Positions 54,935 to 63,685 of a DNA stretch of 64,000 bases are shown here, piece by piece. A model generated the notes under the pieces. It searched no databases and was not told where the DNA came from. It was given only the letters and a program-made list of their open reading frames with translations. A program made the position numbers and the translations under genes. The stretch is from Oxalobacteraceae bacterium OTU3CINTB1. Lineage in GTDB: Bacteria > Pseudomonadota > Gammaproteobacteria > Burkholderiales > Burkholderiaceae_D. Location: contig CP099652.1 in assembly GCA_024123955.1 (NCBI GenBank), forward strand, positions 1,426,001 through 1,490,000, written 5' to 3'. The stretch's first letter is position 1. Each line of letters opens with the position of its first letter.

Positions 54935-55086
54935 GAATGACATATCCTTTTGCGATGACCTGATTCTGTGCCCTCCCAATATACGCTCATTCCGGCGGCA
55001 GTTCATCCCACACATATTTTGCTGGGCATCCAGTTGCATACATGCCAAAATTACCGCCGCAAGCGCTTCCACAAAAAGGATAACCG

Positions 55087-55713
55087 ATGAATTTGCCTTC
55101 CCTGTCGCAACTAGCGCCACACGGCACCACCCTGATGGCGCTGACCATCGCCGCCGTATTGCTGACGCCGGGTCCCACCAACACGCTGCTGTTCCTGGCG
55201 GGAAGCCGCGATGGCTTCCGGCGCTCGCTGCGACTGATCGCTGCGGAGTGGGGCGGCTACATGATCTCCATCAGCATCTGGTGCGCCTTCCTGGCGCTGG
55301 CCGCCGCCGTCGCGCCTTGGGCGCCCACCGTGGCGCGCGCCTGCGCTGCGACCTACATCGCGTACTCGGCGGTCAAATTGTGGCGCACCGCGCCCCAGGC
55401 CGGCGCCGCCGGCAGCGCCGCCATCGGTCCGCGCGAGCTGTTCTTCGTGACCTTGCTGAATCCGAAGGCGTTCTTCTTCGCCACCGTGGTGTTTCCTCCG
55501 CTGTCGGATGGCGCCGCCGCGCTGTCGCAGGCTTACTTGCTGTTCATTAGCCTGTTGCTGCCGATCGCCGCGCTGTGGATCGCGATGGGCTCGGCGGTGC
55601 TGGCCTACCCGAGCGCGACGCCGCGTCAGCCGCTCGTGCACCGCATCGCGGCTGGCGTACTGCTGGCGTTTTCGGGATCGATGTTCGTTTCGCTGCTGGC
55701 GTCCGCTCGCTGA
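55087..55713 (+). CDS. LysE family amino-acid exporter (RhtB-like)
   Basis: 208-residue inner-membrane protein with five to six spans. LTIAAVLLTPGPTNTLLFLAGSRDGFRRSLRLIAAEWGGY is the family's N-terminal block (PGPTN), and FFVTLLNPKAFFFATVVFPP the central block. It probably exports an amino acid or derivative; the substrate is not evident. AAAGGA precedes the ATG. Confidence 0.88.
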   Translation: MNLPSLSQLAPHGTTLMALTIAAVLLTPGPTNTLLFLAGSRDGFRRSLRLIAAEWGGYMISISIWCAFLALAAAVAPWAPTVARACAATYIAYSAVKLWRTAPQAGAAGSAAIGPRELFFVTLLNPKAFFFATVVFPPLSDGAAALSQAYLLFISLLLPIAALWIAMGSAVLAYPSATPRQPLVHRIAAGVLLAFSGSMFVSLLASAR

Positions 55714-55819
55714 GAAACCACACCGGACCAGCCGGATTTTTTCCGGCCACATCCAATCGCGCGCGTTGCTTCTATACTAAAATTGCCATTCAAAATGAAC
55801 ACTCAATAGGAGAAACGGG

Positions 55820-56923
55820 ATGATAGATCTGGATCGGCGCAGTCTGGTTCTGGCCGCTGGCGGTGCATTGGCGGCAGCGACGGTTGGCGCTCCGGTGTGG
55901 GCCGCGACGCCCGAGCGCAAACTCGGTTATGCGATTGTCGGCCTGGGCGGTTACGGCCTCGGCATCATCATTCCGCAGTTCAAAAACTGCCAGCACAGCA
56001 AGCTCGTCGCGCTGGTCAGCGGCGATCCCGCCAAGGCCAAGCGCGTGGCGGCCGAGTACGGCGTGCCGGAGTCCGGCATCTACGATTACAAGAGCTACGA
56101 CAAGCTCAAGGACAATCCTGAGGTCGATGTCATCTACATCTGCCTGCCTGTTTTCATGCACAAGGAATACACGGTCCGTGGCGCCGCCGCCGGCAAGCAC
56201 ATCCTGTGCGAGAAGCCGATGGCCTTGTCCGCCGTCGAGTGCGAGGAGATGATCGCGGCCTGCAAAAAAGCCGGCAAGAAATTGATGATCGGCTACCGCA
56301 GTCACTTCGAGCCGTACAACCTGGAGGCGATACGCCGGGCGCGCGCGGGCGAGATCGGCAAGCTGCGCTATTTCCGTTCGGAGCACGGGTTCACGGCGGG
56401 CGGCACGTCGTCGTGGCGCTTGAAGAAAGCGCTGTCGGGCGGCGGTTCGCTGATGGATATCGGTATCTATGCGCTGCAGGCGGCGCGCTACATGACGGGC
56501 GAGGAGCCCATCGCCGTGTACGCCAAGGAGACCACGGACCGCTCGGATCCGCGCTTCCGCGAGGTCGAGGACATGATCGAGTTCCAGCTGGAGTTTCCTT
56601 CCGGCGTGATTGGTTCATGCATGTCGATGTACAGCGCGAATCAAAACCACATTTTGCTGATGGGCGACAAGGGCCGCATCGAGCTGGAGCCCGGCACCGC
56701 TTACAGCGGCCATCGCATGTGGGTGGGCAATGGCCGCAGCAACGAGATCACGCCGCCGCCGGGACCGGGCAAGACACAGTGGGCGGGCCAGCTCGACCAT
56801 ATGTCGACCTGCGTGATCGACAACCGCGAGCCGATCGTGCCCGGCGAGGAAGGGTTGCGCGACATGCGCATCATCGAAGCGATCTACAAGTCGGCCCGCG
56901 AGCAAAAGCGCATCGTGCTGTAA
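55820..56923 (+). CDS. Gfo/Idh/MocA family oxidoreductase, Tat-exported
   Basis: 367-residue NAD(P)-dependent sugar oxidoreductase close to glucose-fructose oxidoreductase. N-terminal LDRRSLVLAAGGALAAATVGAPVWA is a twin-arginine signal, so the enzyme is probably exported folded with its cofactor. Rossmann motif VGLGGYGLGIIIPQF, catalytic-site CEKPMA, and HFEPYNLEAIRRARAGEIGKLRYFRSEHGF; Y/D residues of the substrate site lie in GGGSLMDIGIYALQAARYM. Substrate is likely a hexose or polyol. AGGAG precedes the ATG. Confidence 0.9.
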   Translation: MIDLDRRSLVLAAGGALAAATVGAPVWAATPERKLGYAIVGLGGYGLGIIIPQFKNCQHSKLVALVSGDPAKAKRVAAEYGVPESGIYDYKSYDKLKDNPEVDVIYICLPVFMHKEYTVRGAAAGKHILCEKPMALSAVECEEMIAACKKAGKKLMIGYRSHFEPYNLEAIRRARAGEIGKLRYFRSEHGFTAGGTSSWRLKKALSGGGSLMDIGIYALQAARYMTGEEPIAVYAKETTDRSDPRFREVEDMIEFQLEFPSGVIGSCMSMYSANQNHILLMGDKGRIELEPGTAYSGHRMWVGNGRSNEITPPPGPGKTQWAGQLDHMSTCVIDNREPIVPGEEGLRDMRIIEAIYKSAREQKRIVL

Positions 56924-56924
56924 T

Positions 56925-57581
56925 TTAACCTTCGGCTTTGCGGGCTTCCTCGGCGATCTTGATGTCCAGCATCGAGATCACGAGGTCGTCCTCCGTCAGC
57001 AGTTCCTTCAGCGGGAAGCCGTCCTCCATGGCGATCACGGCGCCCGCCGTCACCTTTTCCTCCACTTCGCCGCCCGGTGGCGTGTGCGGCATGAAGGCGA
57101 ATTGCGGAAAGCGCGTTTTGCCATGCTCGGCGATTTCGTGCAAAGTCCTCGGCGCGGCGCGCAGCAGGCCGTTGCGCACATGGTTCTGGCGATCCTCGCC
57201 GCGCTGCTTGAGCAGCGCCGTCAGCCGGACGATCTCCTCCGTCAAGCGGTCGGACTCCGCCTGCTGATGGCTCAGCTCGTCGTCGGTGAGCGCTTCCTCC
57301 CACTGCGTCAGTTTCAGCAGCCCGCGCTTGTGCAAGGTCTGCCGTTGCAGGTCGATTTCGATGGCGGCGGCGCGGGTCTGGTGCGAGTCCAGGTCCTGGG
57401 CGATGCTGGCGTCGCCGTTGGCGCGGTGCCATTTGTCGCCGAAGTTGAACACCAGGCCGTCGAAGTAAAAGTACATCGGCAAGCCATTTGCTGGAGCGTA
57501 TTCCAGCACTTGTTTTGCCGTGATCTTCCAGCGGGCAGCCAGTTCCGCCAAAGTCAGGGTCAGGGGTTCAATCGTGGGCAT
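56925..57581 (-). CDS. Unknown protein with HTH-like N-terminus
   Basis: 218-residue cytoplasmic protein I do not recognise. Residues about 8-45 (LTLAELAARWKITAKQVLEYAPANGLPMYFYFDG) look like an excisionase/MerR-type helix-turn-helix that reads a DNA-binding or small-domain fold. The middle is charged helix (TDDELSHQQAESDRLTEEIVRLTALLKQRGED), the end acidic. Start at ATG 57581; a TTG at 57605 is also in frame. Convergent with the oxidoreductase gene, one base apart. Confidence 0.7.
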   Translation of the reverse strand: MPTIEPLTLTLAELAARWKITAKQVLEYAPANGLPMYFYFDGLVFNFGDKWHRANGDASIAQDLDSHQTRAAAIEIDLQRQTLHKRGLLKLTQWEEALTDDELSHQQAESDRLTEEIVRLTALLKQRGEDRQNHVRNGLLRAAPRTLHEIAEHGKTRFPQFAFMPHTPPGGEVEEKVTAGAVIAMEDGFPLKELLTEDDLVISMLDIKIAEEARKAEG

Positions 57582-57779
57582 GATGGGCGCTAGTCGAATC
57601 GTCAATTATTGGGCGCCATTTTCTCACAGTCGCTTGCATCCCGCGCCAACTTGTTGTGCCGGCGATTACGATTTTGACGTTTTGACCCGCTGATTTTGCC
57701 CAGGACGGCTACTGTCGACGAAGTCGTTGTTATACTTTCCGGCGAGACAGCATTCGACTGTCCAGACTCTGGAGACGAT

Positions 57780-59267
57780 ATGACGGACCGCAGGTTGAAG
57801 AAGATAGTGATCGTTGGCGGCGGCACCGCCGGTTGGATGGCGGCGGCGCCGCTGGCCCAGCGGCTGGGCAAGGATTGCCAGATTGTGCTGATCGAGTCGC
57901 CCGACATCGCTACCGTCGGCGTCGGCGAGGCGACCTTGCCGACCATCCGCTATTTCAACGCCTCGCTGGGGCTGGACCACGCCGAATTCCTGCGCAAAAC
58001 CCAGGCCTCGTTCAAGCTGGGCATCGAATTCAAGGATTGGGGCTATATCGGCAACCGTTTCTTCCACGGCTTCGGTGACTTCGGGCCGAAGATACAAGGC
58101 CGCTCGCCGCACATGCACTGGCTGCATCTGGCGCGCGTCGACCCCAATATTCCATCGTACGAGAACTGGTCGATATCGACGGTGATGGCGCGCAACCATC
58201 GCTTTGCGCCCGCCAACCCCGACGATCCGTATTCCTACGGCTTCCACTTCGACGCCGCGCTCTACGCGATCCATCTGCGCGAGTACGCCATCGAGCGCGG
58301 CGTGACGCGCATCGAAGCGACCATCGACGATGTCGAGCTGCGCCCGGAAGACGGCTTTATCGCCGCCGTGAAGTTGAAGGACGGCCGGCGCATCGATGGC
58401 GATTTCTTCATCGATTGCTCGGGCTTCCGCGGTTTGCTGATCGAGGGCGCACTCAAGGCCGGCTACGACGACTGGAGCGACCAGCTGCCGTGCAACAGCG
58501 CGCTGGCGATGTTGTGCGCCAAGGCCGAGAAGCTGGAACCGTTCACCACCGCCACCGCCAAGGCGGCCGGCTGGCAATGGCGCATTCCGCTGCAGCACCG
58601 CACCGGCAACGGCCACGTCTACAGCAACGCCTTCACCACCGACGAGGAGGCGGCCCGCGTGCTGATCGACGGCCTCGACGGCGCGCCGCTCGACGAGCCA
58701 CGGCAACTGCGTTTCGTCACCGGCCGCCGCCGCAAATCGTGGATCAAGAACTGCGTGGCCCTCGGCTTGGCGGCCGGCTTCATCGAGCCGCTGGAATCGA
58801 CCAGCATCAACCTGATCGAGAACGCGGTGGGCAAGTTGATCGAGTGTTTCCCGGATCGCGATTTCCTGCCTGAATCTACCGCCGAGTTCAACCGCTACAT
58901 GGCGTACCGCTACGAGTCCGTGCGCGACTTCATCATCATGCATTACAAGCTGACCCAGCGCACCGACACCGAGTTCTGGCGTTACTGCGCCAACATGCCG
59001 ATCCCGGACAGCGTGCGGCACCAGATCGAGCTGTTCCGCGAAACGGGCAGGGTGGTCATCTACGACCAGGACGGTTTCGGCGATCCGTCGTTCATCTCGA
59101 TGCTGCTGGGGCTGGGCGTGGTGCCGAAGGTCGACGATCCGTTTGTCGCCGCCATCGACAGGGATGCTTTGCAAGCCCACATGGCTGGCGTGCGCGCGGA
59201 CATCATTAAAAAGGTGTCCACCATGCCCTACGTCGGCGATTACCTCGCGCGCGCCGTCGCCCAGTAA
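57780..59267 (+). CDS. Tryptophan-halogenase-family flavoenzyme
   Basis: 495-residue FAD-dependent halogenase-like protein. GGGTAGW at 13-19 binds FADH2; K79 (SFKLGIEF) occupies the position of the catalytic lysine of PrnA; WQWRIP at 265-270 is the WxWxIP halogenase signature; E339 in FIEPLEST corresponds to the PrnA glutamate. The active site is therefore complete, so halogenation of an indole or other aromatic is possible. No flavin reductase or biosynthetic cluster is adjacent; many such orphans in sugar-scavenging proteobacteria sit near TonB receptors and have unknown substrates. GGAG precedes ATG 57780. Confidence 0.9.
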   Translation: MTDRRLKKIVIVGGGTAGWMAAAPLAQRLGKDCQIVLIESPDIATVGVGEATLPTIRYFNASLGLDHAEFLRKTQASFKLGIEFKDWGYIGNRFFHGFGDFGPKIQGRSPHMHWLHLARVDPNIPSYENWSISTVMARNHRFAPANPDDPYSYGFHFDAALYAIHLREYAIERGVTRIEATIDDVELRPEDGFIAAVKLKDGRRIDGDFFIDCSGFRGLLIEGALKAGYDDWSDQLPCNSALAMLCAKAEKLEPFTTATAKAAGWQWRIPLQHRTGNGHVYSNAFTTDEEAARVLIDGLDGAPLDEPRQLRFVTGRRRKSWIKNCVALGLAAGFIEPLESTSINLIENAVGKLIECFPDRDFLPESTAEFNRYMAYRYESVRDFIIMHYKLTQRTDTEFWRYCANMPIPDSVRHQIELFRETGRVVIYDQDGFGDPSFISMLLGLGVVPKVDDPFVAAIDRDALQAHMAGVRADIIKKVSTMPYVGDYLARAVAQ

Positions 59268-59280
59268 CGCCGGCCGACGT

Positions 59281-60186
59281 TCAGCCCAGCCGCTTGCGCA
59301 TGAAAATGGTCGCCTGCGGATTGTCGTTGTAGCGTTCGCAGCGCTCGTAGCCCAGCTGGTCGTACAGCTTGATCGCCGCGTGCAGGTCGTCCTTGGTGTC
59401 CAGATACACGGCGCTGTGGCCTGCCTGCGCGGCGTGCTCTTCCAGCGCCCGCATCAGCGCCTGCGACAGGCCGCGCCGGCGGTAGCGGTCGGCCACATAC
59501 AGGCGCTTGCACTCGACCGCGCCGCCCTCGGCACCGCCGGTGTCGACACCGGGCAGCGGCCGCATCGCCACGCAGCCGGCCGGGTCGCCGTCCACGTACG
59601 CGATCCACATCGCCGAGCTGGCATCGTCGAGGAAGGCGCGGATGGCGTGGTCGTCGTCGCGCAACACCACGCCGATGACGTCGAAATATTCGTACAGCAA
59701 GTGGCGCGCGTCGTTCAGCTGCGCGGCCGTGGCGCGCACAAGGTGGATGGACGGCGGCGCCAGGATTTCCCGCACCTTGCTCATTGCCGCCAGCAACTCC
59801 GCGCGCTGCGTTTCGCCCAACTGGTCGAGCATGCGCACCGTTTCCGACGAGACGCGCCGATTGATGTCGGCGATCGCGGCCTGGCCGTTGGCGGTCAGGC
59901 TCAGCAAGGTGGCGCGCTTATCCTGCGCCGACCGCACGCCCTCGATCAGCCCGCGCTCGGTCAACGAGCGCACCATGCGGCTCATGTAGCCGGCGTCCAG
60001 CCCGAGCTTGGTGCGCAGATGGTTGGCGGTGCAGCCCGGACAGTGCGAGAGCTCGTACATCATCCGGCTTTCGCTGAGCGAGTAGTCGGTGTCGAGGTAG
60101 CGCCCGCGCAGCAATCCCAGATGCACGGTGTAAAAACGGTTGAATTGCCGCACCACTTCGGCCTGTTGCTGCATTTGCTGATCCAT
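59281..60186 (-). CDS. MarR-GNAT fusion (HTH regulator with acetyltransferase domain)
   Basis: 301-residue two-domain protein. Residues 1-145 are a MarR winged helix (FNRFYTVHLGLLRGRYLDTDYSLSESRMMYEL, LGLDAGYMSRMVRSLTERGLI, DKRATLLSLTANGQ), and residues 150-301 a GNAT acetyltransferase with acetyl-CoA loop VADRYRRRGLSQALMRALE and C-terminal GYERCERYNDNPQATIFMRK. This fusion is a recurrent architecture; the GNAT part may acetylate an effector sensed by the HTH. Tail-to-tail with the halogenase gene. Confidence 0.92.
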   Translation of the reverse strand: MDQQMQQQAEVVRQFNRFYTVHLGLLRGRYLDTDYSLSESRMMYELSHCPGCTANHLRTKLGLDAGYMSRMVRSLTERGLIEGVRSAQDKRATLLSLTANGQAAIADINRRVSSETVRMLDQLGETQRAELLAAMSKVREILAPPSIHLVRATAAQLNDARHLLYEYFDVIGVVLRDDDHAIRAFLDDASSAMWIAYVDGDPAGCVAMRPLPGVDTGGAEGGAVECKRLYVADRYRRRGLSQALMRALEEHAAQAGHSAVYLDTKDDLHAAIKLYDQLGYERCERYNDNPQATIFMRKRLG

Positions 60187-60320
60187 ATGACCCCGTTCGG
60201 TTTGCTATTAGTTGCCTTCGGCAAGTACTTTACCGACTATAGCGTTGTTGCGCCGTGCGGTCAACATGGCGCGCATGGCAGGCGGTAAAATGACGCCTTC
60301 CCCCTAGCGGAGTAGCGAAG

Positions 60321-60683
60321 ATGATGTTTCTTAAAGTGCCGTTTGCGGAAAAAGACGAGGCCAAGGCGCTGGGCGCCCGTTGGAACGGCGAACGCAAATC
60401 GTGGTACGTGCCGGACGGTAAGCCGACCGAGGCGTTCGAACGCTGGTTGCCGCCCGGCGGCGCCGATTTCGTGCCGGCCAAGGCCGCGGCCGCGCCGAAG
60501 GCCAAGCCGGCCTCGGTCGACTCCTATGTCGGCAAATCGGTGATCGGCAAGCTGTACCAGGAATTGCCGCACGACTGCAATCCGTTCGAGGTGTGCCCGG
60601 TCTGCGCGCCCGCGCTGGCCACGTCCGGCTGGCAGGCGGCGCACGAGGACGTGGCCAGGTTGCTGGTCGGCCTGCGGGGCTGA
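60321..60683 (+). CDS. DUF5710 domain protein
   Basis: 120-residue protein beginning LKVPFAEKDEAKALGARWNGERKSWYVPDG, the DUF5710 zinc-free primase/TraC-associated motif found in many small proteins. After a Lys/Ala/Pro linker, the C-terminal half (NPFEVCPVCAPALATSGWQAAHED) has a CxxC pair that could bind metal. Role unknown. GGAG lies 8 bases before ATG 60321. Confidence 0.85.
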   Translation: MMFLKVPFAEKDEAKALGARWNGERKSWYVPDGKPTEAFERWLPPGGADFVPAKAAAAPKAKPASVDSYVGKSVIGKLYQELPHDCNPFEVCPVCAPALATSGWQAAHEDVARLLVGLRG

Positions 60684-60800
60684 CGCCGTGTTCATTCCAT
60701 GGTCAAGCTGAAACTATTGAGATAGTGACCACGCGCGGGATCGATCTGTTCTAGAATACTGCTGAGATGCAGTATGAGACTCACCCACCTGAAGCCGCCG

Positions 60801-61898
60801 ATGAACAGTCATACGATGCCGCCAGTTTTTCGCACCGAAGACGGTCCGGTCACACCCGTCGCCAGCTTCAAGCAACCCGCCGATATCTTTGAAGCGCTGT
60901 TTCAAAGCATACAAGGCGGCGAAAAGCATGTCCGGCCACTGCTGGACCTGGTGCCCGATTCCCACTTTCTCGGCTTCATCGAGGTTGGCTACGCGCTGCG
61001 CGCCTGCCTGGAAGACATATCCCGCCGCGACTACCTGCTACAGCGCCTGCGCCCGCATCTGGACGTGCTGATCGGCACTTTGCCGGCGAGCATACAGCCG
61101 CACGGCATGCTGCCCAAACAACCGGCGCCGCCGGGTTTTCGCGACTTGCAGCAGATCGGCGACGACGAAATCCGCGCCTGGCTGATCGAAGATGGCGGCC
61201 TGATCTATGGCGAATTCGCCCGCTACGAGCTCGACAACCTGTTCGACGCCATTGCGCCGTCGATCCGCCCCGGCGGCGTCATGGTCGACCTCGGTAGCGG
61301 ACTGGGCAAGGTCGTGATGTCGGCGGCGCTGGCGTTCCCGTTCGAGCGCTGCATCGGTGTCGAATGCATGGGTTACCGCCATCGCATGGCCTTGCAGCGC
61401 CTGCACAATCTGCTGGTGCTGGCCGAGCGCGGCGTGGCGCACCTGCCGACGCCGCTCACCCCCTATGCCCCGCTGACCTTGCCTTTCGGCGACGCCGCCA
61501 CCGGCAGCCACCTGCTCGAGCTGGCCTCGCGGATCGCCTTTGTCGAAAGCGACATGTTCAAGGTGGACGTGCGCGGCGCCAGCCTGGTGTTCTTGTACAG
61601 CACCTGTTTCGGCCCGCTGATGGACGCGCTTGCCGACAAACTGGCGCGCGAGTTGCAAGAGGGCGCGCTGGTGACGACCACCACTTACGCGCTCAAGCAT
61701 CCCGCGTTCACCTTGCTGCATTACTTCCCGGCCGGCACGGTGGCCTGGACCAACGTGATGCTGTATAAACGCACCGGCACGCTGGAATCGCTGCCGCCAG
61801 CGGACATCACGCATCCGCACCAACCGGACCCGGCGGAGTGGGAAGCGCGGGCGCGCCAGGACCTGGAAGCGATGGACGCGCGGGCGCGCAGCGCCTAG
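60801..61898 (+). CDS. DOT1-like SAM-dependent methyltransferase
   Basis: 365-residue protein (374 from ATG 60774). An N-terminal helical region of about 130 residues precedes a Rossmann-fold methyltransferase: VDLGSGLGKVV at 162-172 is motif I, CIGVECM the following acidic residue, ESDMFKVDV motif II and LVFLYSTCFGPLMDALADKLARELQEGALVTTT the later strand-helix. The VDLGSGxGxVV...GVE pattern is that of DOT1-type lysine methyltransferases, including bacterial members. Target unknown. TAGAAT at 60752-60757 is a possible -10 and argues against the 60774 start. Confidence 0.75.
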   Translation: MNSHTMPPVFRTEDGPVTPVASFKQPADIFEALFQSIQGGEKHVRPLLDLVPDSHFLGFIEVGYALRACLEDISRRDYLLQRLRPHLDVLIGTLPASIQPHGMLPKQPAPPGFRDLQQIGDDEIRAWLIEDGGLIYGEFARYELDNLFDAIAPSIRPGGVMVDLGSGLGKVVMSAALAFPFERCIGVECMGYRHRMALQRLHNLLVLAERGVAHLPTPLTPYAPLTLPFGDAATGSHLLELASRIAFVESDMFKVDVRGASLVFLYSTCFGPLMDALADKLARELQEGALVTTTTYALKHPAFTLLHYFPAGTVAWTNVMLYKRTGTLESLPPADITHPHQPDPAEWEARARQDLEAMDARARSA

Positions 61899-62788
61899 AG
61901 CAGCCATTTACGCGCGGTCGCGACGATATTTTCCGACAGCGTGCGGGTAAACGGCGTCTGGATATCCCAGATATGCCAGGTCAGCGGCACGTCCAGCACG
62001 TGGCCCGGCGCCAGATCCACCAACGTTCCCGCCTTCAGCAGCGCTTCGCATTGCAGCAGCGGCAACATGCCATAGGCGAATCCCGCTTCCAGAAAGCGCA
62101 CAAACCCTTCCGAGCTGGACAAAGAGTGGTGCGGCACCCGTCCCGTATAGCCGGTGCGCTGCGCGATAAAGCGTGTTTGCAGCGCATCCTTGCGGTCGAA
62201 ATACAAACTGGGCGCGTGCTGCACCGCCTCGGTCGTGAATCCGTCCGGGAACCAGCGCGCGGCGAAGGCCGGACTGCCGACGCACAGATACCGCATCGCC
62301 CCCAGCGGCGTGGCCGAGGTACCGGCCACTTGTACGGTTTCGCTGGTGACGCAGCCGAACACGCGGCCTTCGCGCAACATCGTCATCGTGTGGTCCTGGT
62401 CGTCCAGGCGGATCTGCAACAGGCACTCGCCCGAACTCATCAAGGGAGCGACCGCTTCCTGCAGCCAGGTGGCGGCGCTGTCGGCATTGATGGCGATGGC
62501 GATTTCCGGCCGGGCCGGGGCGCCGGGACCGGCGTGCGGGAACTCGGTCAAGGCCGCTTCCAGCAGTTGCACCTGGCGGTAATGGGCGATCAGCCGCTGG
62601 CCGGCCTCGGTCGCCACCGGCGGCTGGCTACGCACGATCAGCAATTCGCCGGCGCTGTTTTCCAGCATGCGGATGCGCTGCGACACGGCCGATTGGGTGA
62701 TCGATAAGGCCGCAGCGGCCTTGTCGAAACTTCCATAGTCGATCACGGCATCCAGCGCCGCCAGTCCCCGATAGTCGATGCGGCTCAT
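61895..62788 (-). CDS. argP: LysR-family regulator ArgP
   Basis: 297-residue transcription factor: N-terminal HTH (LAALDAVIDYGSFDKAAAALSITQSAVSQRIRMLE) and the ArgP effector domain (RSQPPVATEAGQRLIAHYRQVQLLEA, SSEGFVRFLEAGFAYGMLP). It senses arginine/lysine and activates the exporter gene argO, which lies divergently 87 bases away. ATG 62788 is chosen because the frame upstream to 62842 runs into the promoter region. Overlaps the end of the methyltransferase gene by 4 bases on the opposite strand. Confidence 0.93.
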   Translation of the reverse strand: MSRIDYRGLAALDAVIDYGSFDKAAAALSITQSAVSQRIRMLENSAGELLIVRSQPPVATEAGQRLIAHYRQVQLLEAALTEFPHAGPGAPARPEIAIAINADSAATWLQEAVAPLMSSGECLLQIRLDDQDHTMTMLREGRVFGCVTSETVQVAGTSATPLGAMRYLCVGSPAFAARWFPDGFTTEAVQHAPSLYFDRKDALQTRFIAQRTGYTGRVPHHSLSSSEGFVRFLEAGFAYGMLPLLQCEALLKAGTLVDLAPGHVLDVPLTWHIWDIQTPFTRTLSENIVATARKWLL

Positions 62789-62798
62789 TAGCGCTCCT

Positions 62799-62818
62799 AA
62801 TATTTGGTCAGTAATATT
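62799..62818. promoter_or_regulatory. Candidate ArgP operator
   Basis: AATATT-TGGTCAGT-AATATT, an AT-rich direct/inverted pair of hexamers 11 bases upstream of argP in the argP-argO divergent region, the place expected for a LysR-type regulator site. Confidence 0.45.
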
Positions 62819-62875
62819 AATTATACTTATCTTTCGGCGCAAGCTAAGCTGTCGTCCTTCAACACGGGAGAACGC

Positions 62876-63481
62876 ATGGAAGTGACCGCATTTTTAAAGG
62901 GCATGGGACTGGGCGGCGGATTGATCGTCGCCATCGGATCGCAAAACGCTTATTTATTACGCCAGGCGTTGAAGAAGGAATACGTGCTGACCTGCATCGC
63001 CATTTGTATTATCTGCGACGTGATGCTGATCGGCGCCGGCGTTGCCGGCATGGGCCGGTTAATTGTCGAGGCGCCGGCGCTGCTGTTGTGGATTAAATTG
63101 GCCGGCGCCGGGTTTTTATTCTGGTACGGGGTGAGGGCGGCACGTTCCGCATTCAATCCGGTTGCCATGAAAACCGGCAATGATCAACCCGCCGCCAGCC
63201 GATATGCGGTCATCGCGGCGATGCTGGCGTTTAGTTTATTGAATCCGCATGTTTATCTCGATACCGTGGTGCTGCTTGGATCGATAGGCGGCCAGCAGCC
63301 TGGCGATGGACGGACTTATTTTGCCTTGGGAGCGATGCTGGCGTCTGTTATATGGTTTTGCAGCCTGGGTTTGGGCGCGCGATTCTTGATACCGGTGTTC
63401 GCACGTCCGCGTGCCTGGCAGGTATTGGACGGCGTCATCGCAGTGGTGATGTGGATATTGGCGGTCACCTTGTTCCTCTAG
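62876..63481 (+). CDS. argO: Arginine exporter ArgO (LysE family)
   Basis: 201-residue inner-membrane exporter of basic amino acids, with about six spans. GLGGGLIVAIGSQNAYLLRQALKKEYVLTCIAICIICD and LLNPHVYLDTVVLLGSIGGQ are the LysE/ArgO hallmark blocks. CGGGAGA precedes ATG 62876. Divergent from argP, its known activator in other bacteria; together they protect against excess arginine/lysine. Confidence 0.92.
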   Translation: MEVTAFLKGMGLGGGLIVAIGSQNAYLLRQALKKEYVLTCIAICIICDVMLIGAGVAGMGRLIVEAPALLLWIKLAGAGFLFWYGVRAARSAFNPVAMKTGNDQPAASRYAVIAAMLAFSLLNPHVYLDTVVLLGSIGGQQPGDGRTYFALGAMLASVIWFCSLGLGARFLIPVFARPRAWQVLDGVIAVVMWILAVTLFL

Positions 63482-63685
63482 GCGTCGGACGGAGACAAGC
63501 TCAAAAATGGCTGGATCATGCTGATTTTTGGCATAAAAACGTCATCCACAAGCCGCTTCCATGCTCTTTTGGGCAGCTAACTTAATGTAGTTGTAAATTT
63601 ATTTCCACTGGGAACGAGTTGCGCCGCATTTCGCATACAATGCTGATAGTTGCCGGAATTGTGGCGCGCCGATCGAGTGGAAGAA

